DNA from: Thermococcus sp.
GTDB taxonomy: Archaea; Methanobacteriota_B; Thermococci; Thermococcales; Thermococcaceae
Assembly: GCA_027075325.1 (NCBI GenBank)
Contig: JALTBN010000026.1
Span: 1-64,000 of the forward strand
Length of the DNA: 64,000 bases
Reading direction: 5' to 3'
Shown: one piece after another, positions 7,194-16,629 of the stretch
How positions within the stretch are numbered: the first letter of the stretch is position 1
How the letters are laid out: each line of letters starts with the position of its first letter
Notes under the pieces: generated by a model
Databases searched by the model: none
The model's input: only the letters and a program-made list of their open reading frames with translations
Told to the model about the DNA's origin: nothing
Program-made: the position numbers and the translations under genes

Positions 7194-9026
7194 ATGAAAA
7201 AGTACCTCGCCTTGGCCGTTATGGCCGTGATGCTCGGGAGTGCTTTTGGTTTTGGCTGGGTCAATGCAGCCAGTTATCCAAGGAATGAGACCCTGTACAC
7301 CGCCAACAGCGCACCGCCGACCAACGCGAACCCCTTCCAGGGTGGCAACATAATAGGTCTCGACGGACTCATATTCGAGCCACTGTTTATGCTGAACTTC
7401 ATGACGGGCGAACTCAAGCCGTGGCTTGCGGAGAGCGGGAAGTGGACTTCTTCCAACGTCTTCGAGGTCAAGCTCAGGTCAGGCCTCAAGTGGCAGGACG
7501 GTCAGTCCCTGACGGCTGAGGACGTTAAGTTCTCATATGAGTACTACCAGCAGATCGGTCTGAGAAACTGGACAAAGCTCGGCCTCAATGAGATAAAGGT
7601 CGTTGATGACAGAACCGTTGACTTCATCTTCAATGGTACTCCTAACTACCAGCTCTGGAAGCTCCAGCTCTTCTACGGCTGGGGTCAGGGAGCCCTCATA
7701 GTCCCGAAGCACATATTCCAGAACATTGATCCCAAGAAGATCCCGAAGATGACGTTCCTCGGCGACGAGCAGAAGTACCTCGTTGGTTCTGGACCCTACA
7801 AGCTCGATGAGGTTGTCCAGCAGCAGAAGGCCATCCTCGTGAGGAACGACAACTGGTGGGGCGACAAGGTCTTCGGCAAGCCCGCCCCCAAGTACATCAT
7901 CCAGCTTTACGTCAAGGATAACTCCCAGGCGGCGAACATGTTCATCAAGGGTGACCTCGACGTCGGAACATACTATATGGACATAGCCCAGGCCAAGAAG
8001 CAGAACCCGAAGCTCGTGAGCTGGCTCGACAAGTCCCCATACTTCCCACCGGTTGCGCCGGTTCTGCTCTACTTCAACACACAGAAGCAGCCCATGAACA
8101 ACCCTCAGTTCAGAAGGGCCATAGCGATGGCCATTAACCCGGAACAAATCGTCACAAACGGCCCGATTGGCGGAAAGCCTGCCGAAATACCCTTCGGAAC
8201 CGGTCTCCTTGAGAAGTGGAGTGACAAGATAGGTCTCGAGGACCTCGTTAAGGAGTACGGCTGGAAGTACGGCGACATAGCCGAAGCCAACAAGATACTT
8301 GACGGGCTCGGCATGAAGAAAAACGCCGACGGCTGGAGGACTTACGACGGCAAGGTCATCGAGCTCCATCTCGTCACCTGTGCCGGCTGTTCCGACTGGA
8401 TTTCGACCGCTGAGATAATCCAGAACCAGCTCAGGGCCCTCGGAATCAAGGTCGTCATCGACAAGTACGACTGGGGTGCGATGATGAACAAGTACAAGAC
8501 CGGTGACTTCGACCTCGGTCTGCACTGGGCCGGAACATTCCAGCCGACCGCTTACGCGGTTTACAACGCCCTCATGAGCAAGGAGGGTGCCGCCAATTTC
8601 GGAAACTACACCAACGAGAAGGTCGAGGGAACACTCAGCGAGTTCGCCAAAACCACCGACCCCAATAAGGAGGCCCAGTACATAAAAGAGCTCAGCGAGA
8701 CATGGCTCAAGGACGTTCCGGCGGTTCCAGTTTACATGGCAACGCTCTTCTACGAGGCCAACACTCAGTACTGGACGGGATGGCCAAACGCGAACAACCC
8801 CTACGGTGTCCCGATATTCTGGGCCAAGTACGGCACATGGGGAACTGCATTAGCGCTCCTCGGAGTTCACTCAGCCAGTGCTACTACAACCACTACAACG
8901 ACTTCAACCACTTCGGCGAGCAGCTCAAGCACCAATAGTAGCAGCAAGAAAGGAACCAGCATCTGCGGTCCCGCTTTGATAGTTGCCTTAGCTGCGGTTC
9001 CGCTTCTCATGAGAAGGAGAAAGTGA
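7194..9026 (+). CDS. ABC transporter substrate-binding protein, peptide/oligosaccharide (Dpp/Opp) family, CGP-CTERM anchored
   Basis: 610 residues. A signal peptide (KKYLALAVMAVMLGSAFGF, then WVNAA) leads into a family 5 solute-binding domain of about 535 residues with the usual LKWQDGQSLTAEDVKFSYEY region. The C-terminus has a Thr/Ser-rich stalk, then ICGPALIVALAAVPLLMRRRK, the CGP-CTERM sorting tag of Thermococcales, so the protein is tethered outside the membrane. Family members bind peptides or oligosaccharides; in Thermococcales several bind beta-linked sugars such as cellobiose. Position in front of glmD and glmA points to chitobiose or related sugars as ligand. Start is set by gaggtggg 6 bases before ATG 7194. 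Confidence 0.9.
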   Translation: MKKYLALAVMAVMLGSAFGFGWVNAASYPRNETLYTANSAPPTNANPFQGGNIIGLDGLIFEPLFMLNFMTGELKPWLAESGKWTSSNVFEVKLRSGLKWQDGQSLTAEDVKFSYEYYQQIGLRNWTKLGLNEIKVVDDRTVDFIFNGTPNYQLWKLQLFYGWGQGALIVPKHIFQNIDPKKIPKMTFLGDEQKYLVGSGPYKLDEVVQQQKAILVRNDNWWGDKVFGKPAPKYIIQLYVKDNSQAANMFIKGDLDVGTYYMDIAQAKKQNPKLVSWLDKSPYFPPVAPVLLYFNTQKQPMNNPQFRRAIAMAINPEQIVTNGPIGGKPAEIPFGTGLLEKWSDKIGLEDLVKEYGWKYGDIAEANKILDGLGMKKNADGWRTYDGKVIELHLVTCAGCSDWISTAEIIQNQLRALGIKVVIDKYDWGAMMNKYKTGDFDLGLHWAGTFQPTAYAVYNALMSKEGAANFGNYTNEKVEGTLSEFAKTTDPNKEAQYIKELSETWLKDVPAVPVYMATLFYEANTQYWTGWPNANNPYGVPIFWAKYGTWGTALALLGVHSASATTTTTTTSTTSASSSSTNSSSKKGTSICGPALIVALAAVPLLMRRRK

Positions 9027-9077
9027 GCTTTCTTTTCCGTTTTAACCCTTTTGCGAGTGAAGGACGGAGGGTCAAGG

Positions 9078-10061
9078 ATGGGCTTTAGGAAGTACCTCAC
9101 GAGAAAGGTCATCGTTTACGGAATAACCTTCGTGTTCGCCGTAACACTCAACTGGCTCCTCCCCCGGCTCATGCCTGGGAATCCCATAGAGACCATGATG
9201 TCCAAGAGCGGTGGCACTGCAAACGCCGCCCTGATAAAGTTCTACGAGAAGCTTTATGGACTTAACCTCCCGCTCTGGAAGCAGTTCGTCAACTTTTGGG
9301 TTAGCCTCTTCCACGGGGATTTAGGATACAGCATTCTCTACCACGCCCCCGTGTCGGATTTAATCAAGAACGCCCTTCCCTATGATATAGCTATCCTTCT
9401 GCCCGCGATACTCCTGAGCTGGTTCGTGGGCAACTGGCTCGGCGCCCTGGCCGGCAAGAACAAGAAGTACGACCGCTACACCATGCCGGTCTTCTACTTC
9501 CTCGCGAGCATGCCCTACTTCTGGTTCGCGATGATACTCGTCTACGGGGTCGGGGTCAAGCTCGGCTGGCTCCCCTATTCAGGCGCCTACGCCCCCGACC
9601 TGGTTCCGGGTTTCTCCTGGGAGTTCGTGGCCAGCTTCCTCTCCCACTGGATTCTGCCCTTCCTGAGCCTCTTCGTGGTGATGATAGGGAGCTGGGCGAT
9701 AGGAATGCGCAACATGATAATCTACGAGCTTGAGGCGGATTACGTCCGCTATCTTGAAGCCCTTGGCGGAAGCGAGAAACTCATGACCAAGCACGCCTAC
9801 AGGAACGCCATCCTGCCCCAGGTTACGGGTCTGGCCCTCCAGCTCGGCATGATGGTGGCCGGGGCGATAGCGACCGAGATAGTCTTCAACTACCCCGGAA
9901 TAGGGGTTCTCATAATGAACGCCGCCCTCAGCCAGGACTACTTCCTCCTCCAGGGGGCTTTCCTCGTTGTGGTCGTGTCCGTCTTAGCCGCCAACTTCGC
10001 CATAGACCTGATCTACGCCTTCATAGACCCGCGCGTCAGGGCCAGCTACGCGGAGGGATGA
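9078..10061 (+). CDS. ABC transporter permease, DppB/OppB type
   Basis: 327 residues with about six membrane helices, starting with RKVIVYGITFVFAVTLNWLLPRLMPGNP, the typical DppB entry. The EAA-like coupling loop is seen as YVRYLEALGGSEKLMTKHAY. It forms the transmembrane channel with the next gene. ATG 9078 is preceded by ggaggg. The gene lies 51 bases after the binding protein and 2 bases before the second permease start. Confidence 0.92.
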   Translation: MGFRKYLTRKVIVYGITFVFAVTLNWLLPRLMPGNPIETMMSKSGGTANAALIKFYEKLYGLNLPLWKQFVNFWVSLFHGDLGYSILYHAPVSDLIKNALPYDIAILLPAILLSWFVGNWLGALAGKNKKYDRYTMPVFYFLASMPYFWFAMILVYGVGVKLGWLPYSGAYAPDLVPGFSWEFVASFLSHWILPFLSLFVVMIGSWAIGMRNMIIYELEADYVRYLEALGGSEKLMTKHAYRNAILPQVTGLALQLGMMVAGAIATEIVFNYPGIGVLIMNAALSQDYFLLQGAFLVVVVSVLAANFAIDLIYAFIDPRVRASYAEG

Positions 10062-10063
10062 GG

Positions 10064-10993
10064 ATGAGCGCAGCTAAAACACTCAGGATAGCGTTCAGGA
10101 ACAGGAAGTTCCAGTTCGGCTTCGGCCTGCTAACGTTCTTCGTGATATTCGCGCTCATCGGGCCGTTGTTCTCGCCCTTCCACTGGGACGGCCTCTACTA
10201 CGAGAAGGTCGAGGGGGTGAAGATAGCCTCCTACGGCGGTAAGACCCTTCCCCCGATGACGAGGGAGGTCATAACGACATACACGGGCAAGGAAGTTGAG
10301 GTTCTCCACATCCTCGGAACCAACATCCACGGCCAGGACCTCTACGCCCGCCTGGTCTACGGCCTCAGGACGAGCCTCTGGATAGCCTTCCTCGCGGCGG
10401 TGATAGGGACTTTGGTTGGTGTTACAGTGGGCTTCGTGGCCGGCTACAAGGGCGGCTGGACGGATGAGACTCTGATGATGCTGACCAACATAATGCTCGT
10501 CATCCCCTCGATAGTGCTCCTCATCCTTGTAGCAGCGTACCTGTCCGCGAGGACGCCGGGGATACAGGCGCTCATCATAGGCCTCACCGGCTGGCCTTGG
10601 GTCGCGAGGGCCGTCCGCTCCCAAACGCTGTCGCTAAAGAACAGGGAGTTCGTCAACCTCGCAAGGCTCGCTGGACTGGGCGACCTGAGGATAATCTTCG
10701 GCGAGATAATGCCCAACATGATCTCCTACATCTTCATGGCGGCCATCCTTCAGTTCAGCGGGGCGATACTGGCGAGCGCGACCCTCGACTTCATCGGCCT
10801 CGGGCCGACGACCATGGTTTCCCTTGGAAACATACTCCAGAAGGCCATAGCCTACAACGCCCTCCAGTTCGGCTGGTGGTGGTGGTTCATACCGCCCGGG
10901 ATGATAATCACCCTCATCATCACCGCGTTGTTCTTCATCAACATAGGCATGGAAGAGGTGTTCAACCCGCGCCTCAGGAGGGGTGGAGAATGA
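10064..10993 (+). CDS. ABC transporter permease, DppC/OppC type
   Basis: 309 residues. An N-terminal membrane helix (FGFGLLTFFVIFALIGPLF) and a periplasmic-side segment containing HILGTNIHGQDLYARLVYG, the DppC hallmark, are followed by five more helices. The coupling loop reads FVNLARLAGLGDLRIIFGEI. ATG 10064 is placed about 7 bases after ggaggg; ATG 10058 is an alternative that overlaps the upstream stop. Its stop overlaps the next start (ATGA). Confidence 0.92.
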   Translation: MSAAKTLRIAFRNRKFQFGFGLLTFFVIFALIGPLFSPFHWDGLYYEKVEGVKIASYGGKTLPPMTREVITTYTGKEVEVLHILGTNIHGQDLYARLVYGLRTSLWIAFLAAVIGTLVGVTVGFVAGYKGGWTDETLMMLTNIMLVIPSIVLLILVAAYLSARTPGIQALIIGLTGWPWVARAVRSQTLSLKNREFVNLARLAGLGDLRIIFGEIMPNMISYIFMAAILQFSGAILASATLDFIGLGPTTMVSLGNILQKAIAYNALQFGWWWWFIPPGMIITLIITALFFINIGMEEVFNPRLRRGGE

Positions 10994-11961
10994 GCCTCCT
11001 TGAAGTTAGGGACCTCAAAATCTACTACAGAACACCCATGGGGCCTGTCAAGGCCGTCGACGGGGTGAGCTTCGACGTCAGGGAAGGGGAAGTCTTCGGA
11101 ATTGCCGGCGAGAGCGGGTGCGGAAAATCAACGCTCGTCCACTCCCTCATCCTCAGAAAGCCGCCCATGTTCCACGCCGGTGGAAAGGCCCTCTTCAAGG
11201 GAAAGGACCTGATGGGGCTGAGCGAGGAGGAAGCGAGGAAAATCCGCTACACCGAGCTTTCCATAATCCCCCAGTACGCGATGAACGCGCTGAATCCAAC
11301 CAAGAAGATAAAGGACATCATCTGGGACCTGGCGAAGGAACACGAGCACGAGGACAGGAGTGGGGTGGAGAGGCTCCTCCGCGAGAGGCTGGCGATGGTC
11401 AAGCTCTCGCCCAAAGTGGCCAACATGTATCCCGTCGAGCTGAGCGGCGGAATGAGGCAGCGCGCGACCATGGTCGTCTCCACGTTGCTCAACCCAGATT
11501 TACTCATAGCGGACGAGGTAACCTCGGCCCTGGACGTCACGACGCAGAGGGTTGTGATAAAACTCCTTCACCACTTCATGGAGGAGGGCATCGTCAAGTC
11601 GATAATCTTCGTCACCCACGATTTAGCCTTACTCGACAAGATAGCGGACAGGACGATGATACTCTACGCTGGCAAGGTGGCAGAGATAGCCCCCACCGAG
11701 GAGATAATCTCCAACCCGGCGCATCCATACACCAAACTCCTCCTCGAATCGCTTCCCAAGATGGGAGTCCAGTACAGGAAACAAAAGCTCAGGGGGATTC
11801 CGGGCTACCCGATAAGCCTGCTCAACCCGCCGAGCGGCTGCCGCTTTTACACTCGCTGTCCCTACGTCATGGATCGCTGCAAAGACGAGGAACCACCGCT
11901 CGTCAAGGTCGAGGAAGAACACTACGCGGCCTGCCACCTCTTAGGGGGTGATTCAGAATGA
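10990..11961 (+). CDS. ABC transporter ATP-binding protein, DppD/OppD type
   Basis: 323 residues. Walker A is GESGCGKST, the signature is ELSGGMRQR, Walker B is LLIADEVTSAL, and the switch His lies in FVTHDLALL. The C-terminus has the oligopeptide-importer extension with a cysteine set (SGCRFYTRCPYVMDRC and AACHLL), which in this subfamily can bind an iron-sulfur cluster. It powers uptake together with the next ATPase. Both gene junctions are ATGA overlaps, so translation is coupled. Confidence 0.93.
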   Translation: MSLLEVRDLKIYYRTPMGPVKAVDGVSFDVREGEVFGIAGESGCGKSTLVHSLILRKPPMFHAGGKALFKGKDLMGLSEEEARKIRYTELSIIPQYAMNALNPTKKIKDIIWDLAKEHEHEDRSGVERLLRERLAMVKLSPKVANMYPVELSGGMRQRATMVVSTLLNPDLLIADEVTSALDVTTQRVVIKLLHHFMEEGIVKSIIFVTHDLALLDKIADRTMILYAGKVAEIAPTEEIISNPAHPYTKLLLESLPKMGVQYRKQKLRGIPGYPISLLNPPSGCRFYTRCPYVMDRCKDEEPPLVKVEEEHYAACHLLGGDSE

Positions 11962-12923
11962 GCGAACTCCTAAGGGTCGAACACCTCACCAAGATCTTCA
12001 CATCCGGTTTAATCGGCGGCTACGAGATCAGAGCCGTTGACGACGTCAGCTTCTCCATCGGGACAGGGGAGATAGTTTCCCTCGTGGGCGAGAGCGGGAG
12101 CGGCAAAACCACCGTCGGAAAGCTCATCCTTCGCCTGCTCACGCCAACATCCGGGAGAATACTATTCGAGGGGGAAGATATAACCGAGTTCAGCAAGAAG
12201 AGGCTAAAAACCGAGTATTACAGGAAGGTTCAGGCCGTCTTCCAGGATCCCTTTGCGAGCTTCAATCCCCTCCACGAGGTTGATAGGGCCTTTGACCTCG
12301 TTTTCAGCTCGTTCCTTCCGGAGGTTGGGGCGGAAGAGCGCGAGGAGATGATTAACGAGGCCCTGAGGAACGTCGGCCTCAATCCTGCGGAAGTCCGCGG
12401 AAAGTATCCCCACCAGCTCAGCGGCGGCCAGCTCCAGAGAATCCTGATAGCGAGGGCATTGCTGGTTAAGCCCAAGCTCCTCATAGCCGACGAGGCCGTT
12501 TCGATGCTCGACGCGAGCACGAGGATCGACGTGCTCAACCTCTTAGGAGACTTCAGGGACAGGTACGGCACCTCGGTTCTCTTCGTCACCCACGACCTGG
12601 CTCTCGGCTACTACATCAGCGACTCGACGATAATCATGTACCGCGGGACGATAGTTGAGATGGGCGACACGGAGAGGGTCTTCCACAACCCGCTCCATCC
12701 CTACACTCAGATGCTCCTCGAGAGCGTTCCTGACATCAACGTGAAGTGGGAGTTCAGGGGAATCGAGCCGGAGAAGGAGGAGGGGGCGGTTTACTCGATC
12801 CAGGGCTGCCGCTACGCTCCGCGCTGCCCGAAGGCCAAAGACGTCTGCTTCAAAGTTCGTCCAAAGCTGATCGAGGTTGAGAAGAACCACTGGGTCGCCT
12901 GTCATCTCTACGGGGGTGAGTGA
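11958..12923 (+). CDS. ABC transporter ATP-binding protein, DppF/OppF type
   Basis: 321 residues. Walker A is GESGSGKTT, the signature is LSGGQLQR, Walker B is LLIADEAVSML, followed by FVTHDLALG. The C-terminal extension again has the cysteine set GCRYAPRCPKAKDVC and ACHLYG. It pairs with the preceding ATPase in a heterodimer, as in all Dpp/Opp systems. ATGA overlap upstream; glmD begins directly after its stop codon. Confidence 0.93.
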   Translation: MSELLRVEHLTKIFTSGLIGGYEIRAVDDVSFSIGTGEIVSLVGESGSGKTTVGKLILRLLTPTSGRILFEGEDITEFSKKRLKTEYYRKVQAVFQDPFASFNPLHEVDRAFDLVFSSFLPEVGAEEREEMINEALRNVGLNPAEVRGKYPHQLSGGQLQRILIARALLVKPKLLIADEAVSMLDASTRIDVLNLLGDFRDRYGTSVLFVTHDLALGYYISDSTIIMYRGTIVEMGDTERVFHNPLHPYTQMLLESVPDINVKWEFRGIEPEKEEGAVYSIQGCRYAPRCPKAKDVCFKVRPKLIEVEKNHWVACHLYGGE

Positions 12924-13904
12924 ATGCACGCGACGCTGAGGGAGATAAGGAAGACCCCTGAGGGGGTAATGAAGGCTCAGGAGGCCTTTGAGAACTTCAC
13001 AGCCAATCACGACTTCCGGTTACCGAGAGAAGTGGTTTATACGGGTTGCGGCAGTTCGCACTTCCTGTCGCAGCCGCTGGCCATGGCAACCACCCGCCTT
13101 GGGGGCAGGGGGCTTAGCGTCCCCTGCTCCGAACTTCTCTACGCTAAAGAGAACTACCCGATTGGAAGGCCGGGGCTTCTGGTGGCAATCTCGCGCTCCG
13201 GTGAGACCACAGAGGCGATAAACGCACTTGAGAGCCTCAACACCAAGAGGTTCGCCATCACGGCCTACGAGAGCACCCTATCGAAGAAAGCTGACTATTC
13301 GCTCATCGTTCCAGCTCACGAGGAGAGCGTCGTCATGACCCACTCGTTTCCGACTTTCTACTTCGCCTACATTCAGCTCCTTCTCAGTTCCTTCGGGAAG
13401 GAGACCTACGATGCAGAGCTGGTCTCGGAGCTGACCAGAGAAGTCCTGAAGAGTGAGAACTACATCAAAGAAATCGTCGACGGCTTCGACTTCCGCAACG
13501 TCATCTTCCTCGGCTCTGGAATTCTCTACCCGGTTGCTTTAGAGGCGATGCTCAAGATGAAAGAGATGGCCATCTTCTGGAGCGAGGCCTATCAAACCTT
13601 CGAGGTCAGGCACGGCTTCAAGTCCATAGCCGACGATGGGACCCTCGTCGTTATCCTAGCGGATAAGCCGTTCGACTGGCACGAGAGGCTCACCAGGGAG
13701 TTCCAGGGGCAGGGGGCGAGGGTCCTCACTGTAGGAAGGGAGAACACCGGGGCGGACTACTTCCTTGAGGTTCCGGAGCTGGAGCCCCCGGGTGGAATCG
13801 TGCTGTACCTCCCGGTGGTTCAGCTTTTAGCGTACTACAAGGCCGTGAAGAGGGGCCTGAACCCTGACAACCCGCGCTTTCTGAGCAAGGTGGTGAAGTG
13901 GTGA
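12924..13904 (+). CDS. glmD: Glucosamine-6-phosphate deaminase, SIS-domain type
   Basis: 326 residues with two SIS (sugar isomerase) domains. The first has [15 protein letters not shown] and [12 protein letters not shown], the phosphosugar-binding serine loops, and the second has [21 protein letters not shown]. It resembles the isomerase half of GlmS without the glutaminase domain. In T. kodakarensis this enzyme converts glucosamine-6-phosphate to fructose-6-phosphate and ammonia in the chitin pathway. It sits between the transporter ATPase, with no spacer, and glmA, with a 1-base overlap, which supports that role. The alternative name, glutamine-independent isomerase, describes the same fold. 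Confidence 0.88.
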   Translation: MHATLREIRKTPEGVMKAQEAFENFTANHDFRLPREVVYTGCGSSHFLSQPLAMATTRLGGRGLSVPCSELLYAKENYPIGRPGLLVAISRSGETTEAINALESLNTKRFAITAYESTLSKKADYSLIVPAHEESVVMTHSFPTFYFAYIQLLLSSFGKETYDAELVSELTREVLKSENYIKEIVDGFDFRNVIFLGSGILYPVALEAMLKMKEMAIFWSEAYQTFEVRHGFKSIADDGTLVVILADKPFDWHERLTREFQGQGARVLTVGRENTGADYFLEVPELEPPGGIVLYLPVVQLLAYYKAVKRGLNPDNPRFLSKVVKW

Positions 13905-16273
13905 TGGCGATGTCCAGAGTGAGCTTCGACTCCAAGGGATACATAATAGACGGCGAGAGGGTACGACTGCTTGGCGGGACGCTTCAGTTCTTCAGGGTGC
14001 CCAGAGAGGCGTGGAGGGATAGGCTGCTGAAGATGAAGCGCCACGGTCTCAACACCGTCGACACCTACGTCGCGTGGAACTGGCACGAGCCGAAGAAAGG
14101 GGAACTCGACTTCACGGGCGAAACTCATCCTCAGCGGGACCTAGTGAGCTTCCTCGAGCTTGCCCAGGAGCTCGGTTTTTACGTCATAATCCGCCCCGGC
14201 CCCTACATCTGCGGAGAGTGGAGGAACGGCGGGATTCCGGACTGGCTAATAAAGGAGCACCCCGAGATACTGGCCAAAGGGCCTGAAGGGCCCCTGCCGA
14301 GGGACATCTACTATCCCCCGATCACCTACCTCCACCCGGCCTACCTGAGGGCCGTCGGGGAATGGTACGACGCGGTCTTCCCGATCATTAAAAAGTTCCT
14401 CTACACGAAAGGCGGGCCGATAATAAGCGTCTCCATCGACGATGAGCCTTCATACTGGGAGACAATATTCCAGCCCTTCCTGACGGACTACAACGAGGTG
14501 ATAACAGAACCCGGCGGCCTCTGGGAGAGGTGGCTGAGGGAGAACTTTGAGCTTAAAGAGCTCAGGAGACGTTATAAAGGGGATTTCAGCGACTACAGCG
14601 AGATACAGCCGCCCACGAGCTTCTCCGAGCCCCTCCCCAAGCTCATAGACTGGCACCGCTTCAAGATATGGATGACCAACGAGTACGTCCGCTTCCTCTA
14701 CGAGAGGATGGAGAATACCTTCGACGTCCCTATAAGCATCCTAGATCCCTACCTCCTCCAGCTGGCCTGGAGGCACTTCTTCGGCTACATGAGGGAGCAC
14801 GACATGAGGATCCACGTCTGGACCGAGTTCTGGTACTCCTTCTACCGTTCCTTCGACTTCAAGGAGGACAAACTCGGCCACCTGTACTACAAGACAGGCA
14901 TCTACCGCTACCACGTCAGGAAGGCCGGAACGCCCCCGCTCAGCATAGAGACCCAGTCTTCTCTGGCACATACGATCGAGCCGGACGAGGCTGAGCTCCT
15001 CTACGCCCTCCTGCCTGCCCTTGGGATCAGGAACATAAACTACTACCTCTTCGTCGGCGGTGAAAACCCGGAGGGCTACGAGTCCCACAACGGCGTCACG
15101 TGGGATGTGTACTCCCCCGTGGGCCTTAACGGGGAGGAGAGGCCCCATCTGAGAACCATCGCCAACCTGAACCGCTTCCTCTCCAACGCCCCAGGACTTG
15201 AGGAGACCGAGCTGAAGCCGAAGGTCGCGGTTGCCCTCTACGAGCCCTACGAGCCCCTCAGCCTGTGGGGGTACGGGGGACTGGAGGAGAGCACCAACCT
15301 AAACGAGTACCTGCTCGGCGAGAGGGGCCTGTTAACCCTGCTGGCCATGAGCAACACCCCCTTCGACGTCCTTGACCTGGAGGATGTTGACTTGGATGAG
15401 CTGCTATCCTACAAGCAGGTGTGGGTCTACAGCCTCGACTTCATGGCCCGGGAAGTCCAGGACAAGCTCGTGGAGTTCGTAAAGGCCGGGGGGAACCTGG
15501 TAATCCTGCCGATGCTCCCACGCTACGACGAGAACATGGAACCCTACACCGCTTTGGCAGATTTCCTCGGCGTCGAGGTCGAGAGGGCAAGGGCAAGGAG
15601 CAACCCAAGGCTTATTCAGTTCCTCAGCGTCTCGGCGGAGGGGATCGACAGGATGCTCGTCAGGAACACGATTAGGGAAGTTCGGGGCGGAGAGCCGATA
15701 GTGTTCTTGGGAGACAGACCCGTCGGAGCGATCGTGAGGAATGGAAAGGGTACTGCCATAGTCCTTGGCTTCAGGCTGCAGTACTACACGAGCCACCACG
15801 ACCTCCACAGGAAGTTCGTGTGGAAGCTCAAGGAACTCCAAGGCGTTAGAGAGGACTTTGAGGTGAGCAACCCGGACATGATAGTGCTCCCCCTGAGGGG
15901 CAAGGGCTACTCCTACCTAGCCGTCTTCAATCCAAGGGGACACAGGATAAGGGGAAGGATAGAGTACAGCGGCACCGCAATCCCGGAGCTGATGGAATGG
16001 ATAGAGATGAAGGGGAGGGGAGTTCTGTTCCTCCCAATAAACGTCGAATACGACGGGCTGAGGATCGCCCACGCCACCGCCACGCCGGTAGCGGTCAAGA
16101 ACGGCGTGATAACATTCAGAAACCACCTATCAAACCTGTCCGAGGTCTCAGTTGTGACGGAGGGCGAGGTAAGGGTCGGGGGAGGGCAGGTCGTGGACGA
16201 AGCGAGAGAAGGCGACAAAACAACCTTAATAGTGAAGCACGACGGTGAGTACTTCGAGGTCGAGGTTGTGTAG
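13904..16273 (+). CDS. glmA: Exo-beta-D-glucosaminidase, GH35 family
   Basis: 789 residues, close to the 786 of the T. kodakarensis enzyme as I recall it. The N-terminal TIM barrel has the GH35 landmarks LLGGTLQFFRVPREAWRDRL, VAWNWHEP, IIRPGPYICGEWRNGG and SIDDEPSYWE, and further beta domains follow. It removes glucosamine from the non-reducing end of chitosan oligosaccharides, for example GlcN-GlcNAc made by Dac. There is no signal peptide, so it acts in the cytoplasm. ATG 13904 shares its first base with the glmD stop; ATG 13910 is also possible. It is the last gene of the transporter operon. Confidence 0.9.
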   Translation: MAMSRVSFDSKGYIIDGERVRLLGGTLQFFRVPREAWRDRLLKMKRHGLNTVDTYVAWNWHEPKKGELDFTGETHPQRDLVSFLELAQELGFYVIIRPGPYICGEWRNGGIPDWLIKEHPEILAKGPEGPLPRDIYYPPITYLHPAYLRAVGEWYDAVFPIIKKFLYTKGGPIISVSIDDEPSYWETIFQPFLTDYNEVITEPGGLWERWLRENFELKELRRRYKGDFSDYSEIQPPTSFSEPLPKLIDWHRFKIWMTNEYVRFLYERMENTFDVPISILDPYLLQLAWRHFFGYMREHDMRIHVWTEFWYSFYRSFDFKEDKLGHLYYKTGIYRYHVRKAGTPPLSIETQSSLAHTIEPDEAELLYALLPALGIRNINYYLFVGGENPEGYESHNGVTWDVYSPVGLNGEERPHLRTIANLNRFLSNAPGLEETELKPKVAVALYEPYEPLSLWGYGGLEESTNLNEYLLGERGLLTLLAMSNTPFDVLDLEDVDLDELLSYKQVWVYSLDFMAREVQDKLVEFVKAGGNLVILPMLPRYDENMEPYTALADFLGVEVERARARSNPRLIQFLSVSAEGIDRMLVRNTIREVRGGEPIVFLGDRPVGAIVRNGKGTAIVLGFRLQYYTSHHDLHRKFVWKLKELQGVREDFEVSNPDMIVLPLRGKGYSYLAVFNPRGHRIRGRIEYSGTAIPELMEWIEMKGRGVLFLPINVEYDGLRIAHATATPVAVKNGVITFRNHLSNLSEVSVVTEGEVRVGGGQVVDEAREGDKTTLIVKHDGEYFEVEVV

Positions 16274-16629
16274 GGTTATATTCTCAATCATTAATTTTCA
16301 TGTAAACCGAAACAGGACGGCAACAGCACCTAAGTAGCGTATGTAACTTATGGGGGCATAGGACATAATAGTTTCGAAGAGATTTACCGCCTTTGGGTAG
16401 GGATTCTCTTCAGGCGAGGAAAAGCCTCACTCCCCTCAATCTTATTTCCATTTTCCTCCTTCTGGTCCCGTTCCTCCTCGCGGCCCTGTACTTCGCTGGA
16501 AGGGCCCTTGAGAGCTACAGCTACTCACGAAGGGACATTAGAAGGCATTTCAAAATAATTAGGAGAACTACTATAGCCTCTACCACTTCCAAATAGTTTC
16601 TCCGGGCTGTTCCTGCTAACAGAGAAACA
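16274..16629. other. AT-rich intergenic stretch after the chitin island
   Basis: A 356-base gap between glmA and a convergent DUF835-type gene. It is clearly more AT-rich than its neighbours. It holds one doubtful short membrane-protein frame, listed separately, and no recognisable RNA or repeat. A T-rich run (taattttcatg) after glmA may serve as the operon terminator. Confidence 0.4.
16393..16596 (+). CDS. Doubtful small membrane protein or gene remnant
   Basis: A 67-codon frame starting with TTG. One hydrophobic segment (ISIFLLLVPFLLAALYFAG) is flanked by basic residues, and a basic tail follows. There is no clear ribosome binding site and the promoter is uncertain, so it could be chance or the relic of a larger membrane gene. 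Nothing is recognised. Confidence 0.25.
   Translation: MGRDSLQARKSLTPLNLISIFLLLVPFLLAALYFAGRALESYSYSRRDIRRHFKIIRRTTIASTTSK

Noticed and set aside
7533..8525. 330-codon minus-strand open frame
   Set aside because: Antisense shadow of the transporter binding protein, with Val/Leu/Glu-biased composition caused by codon mirroring.
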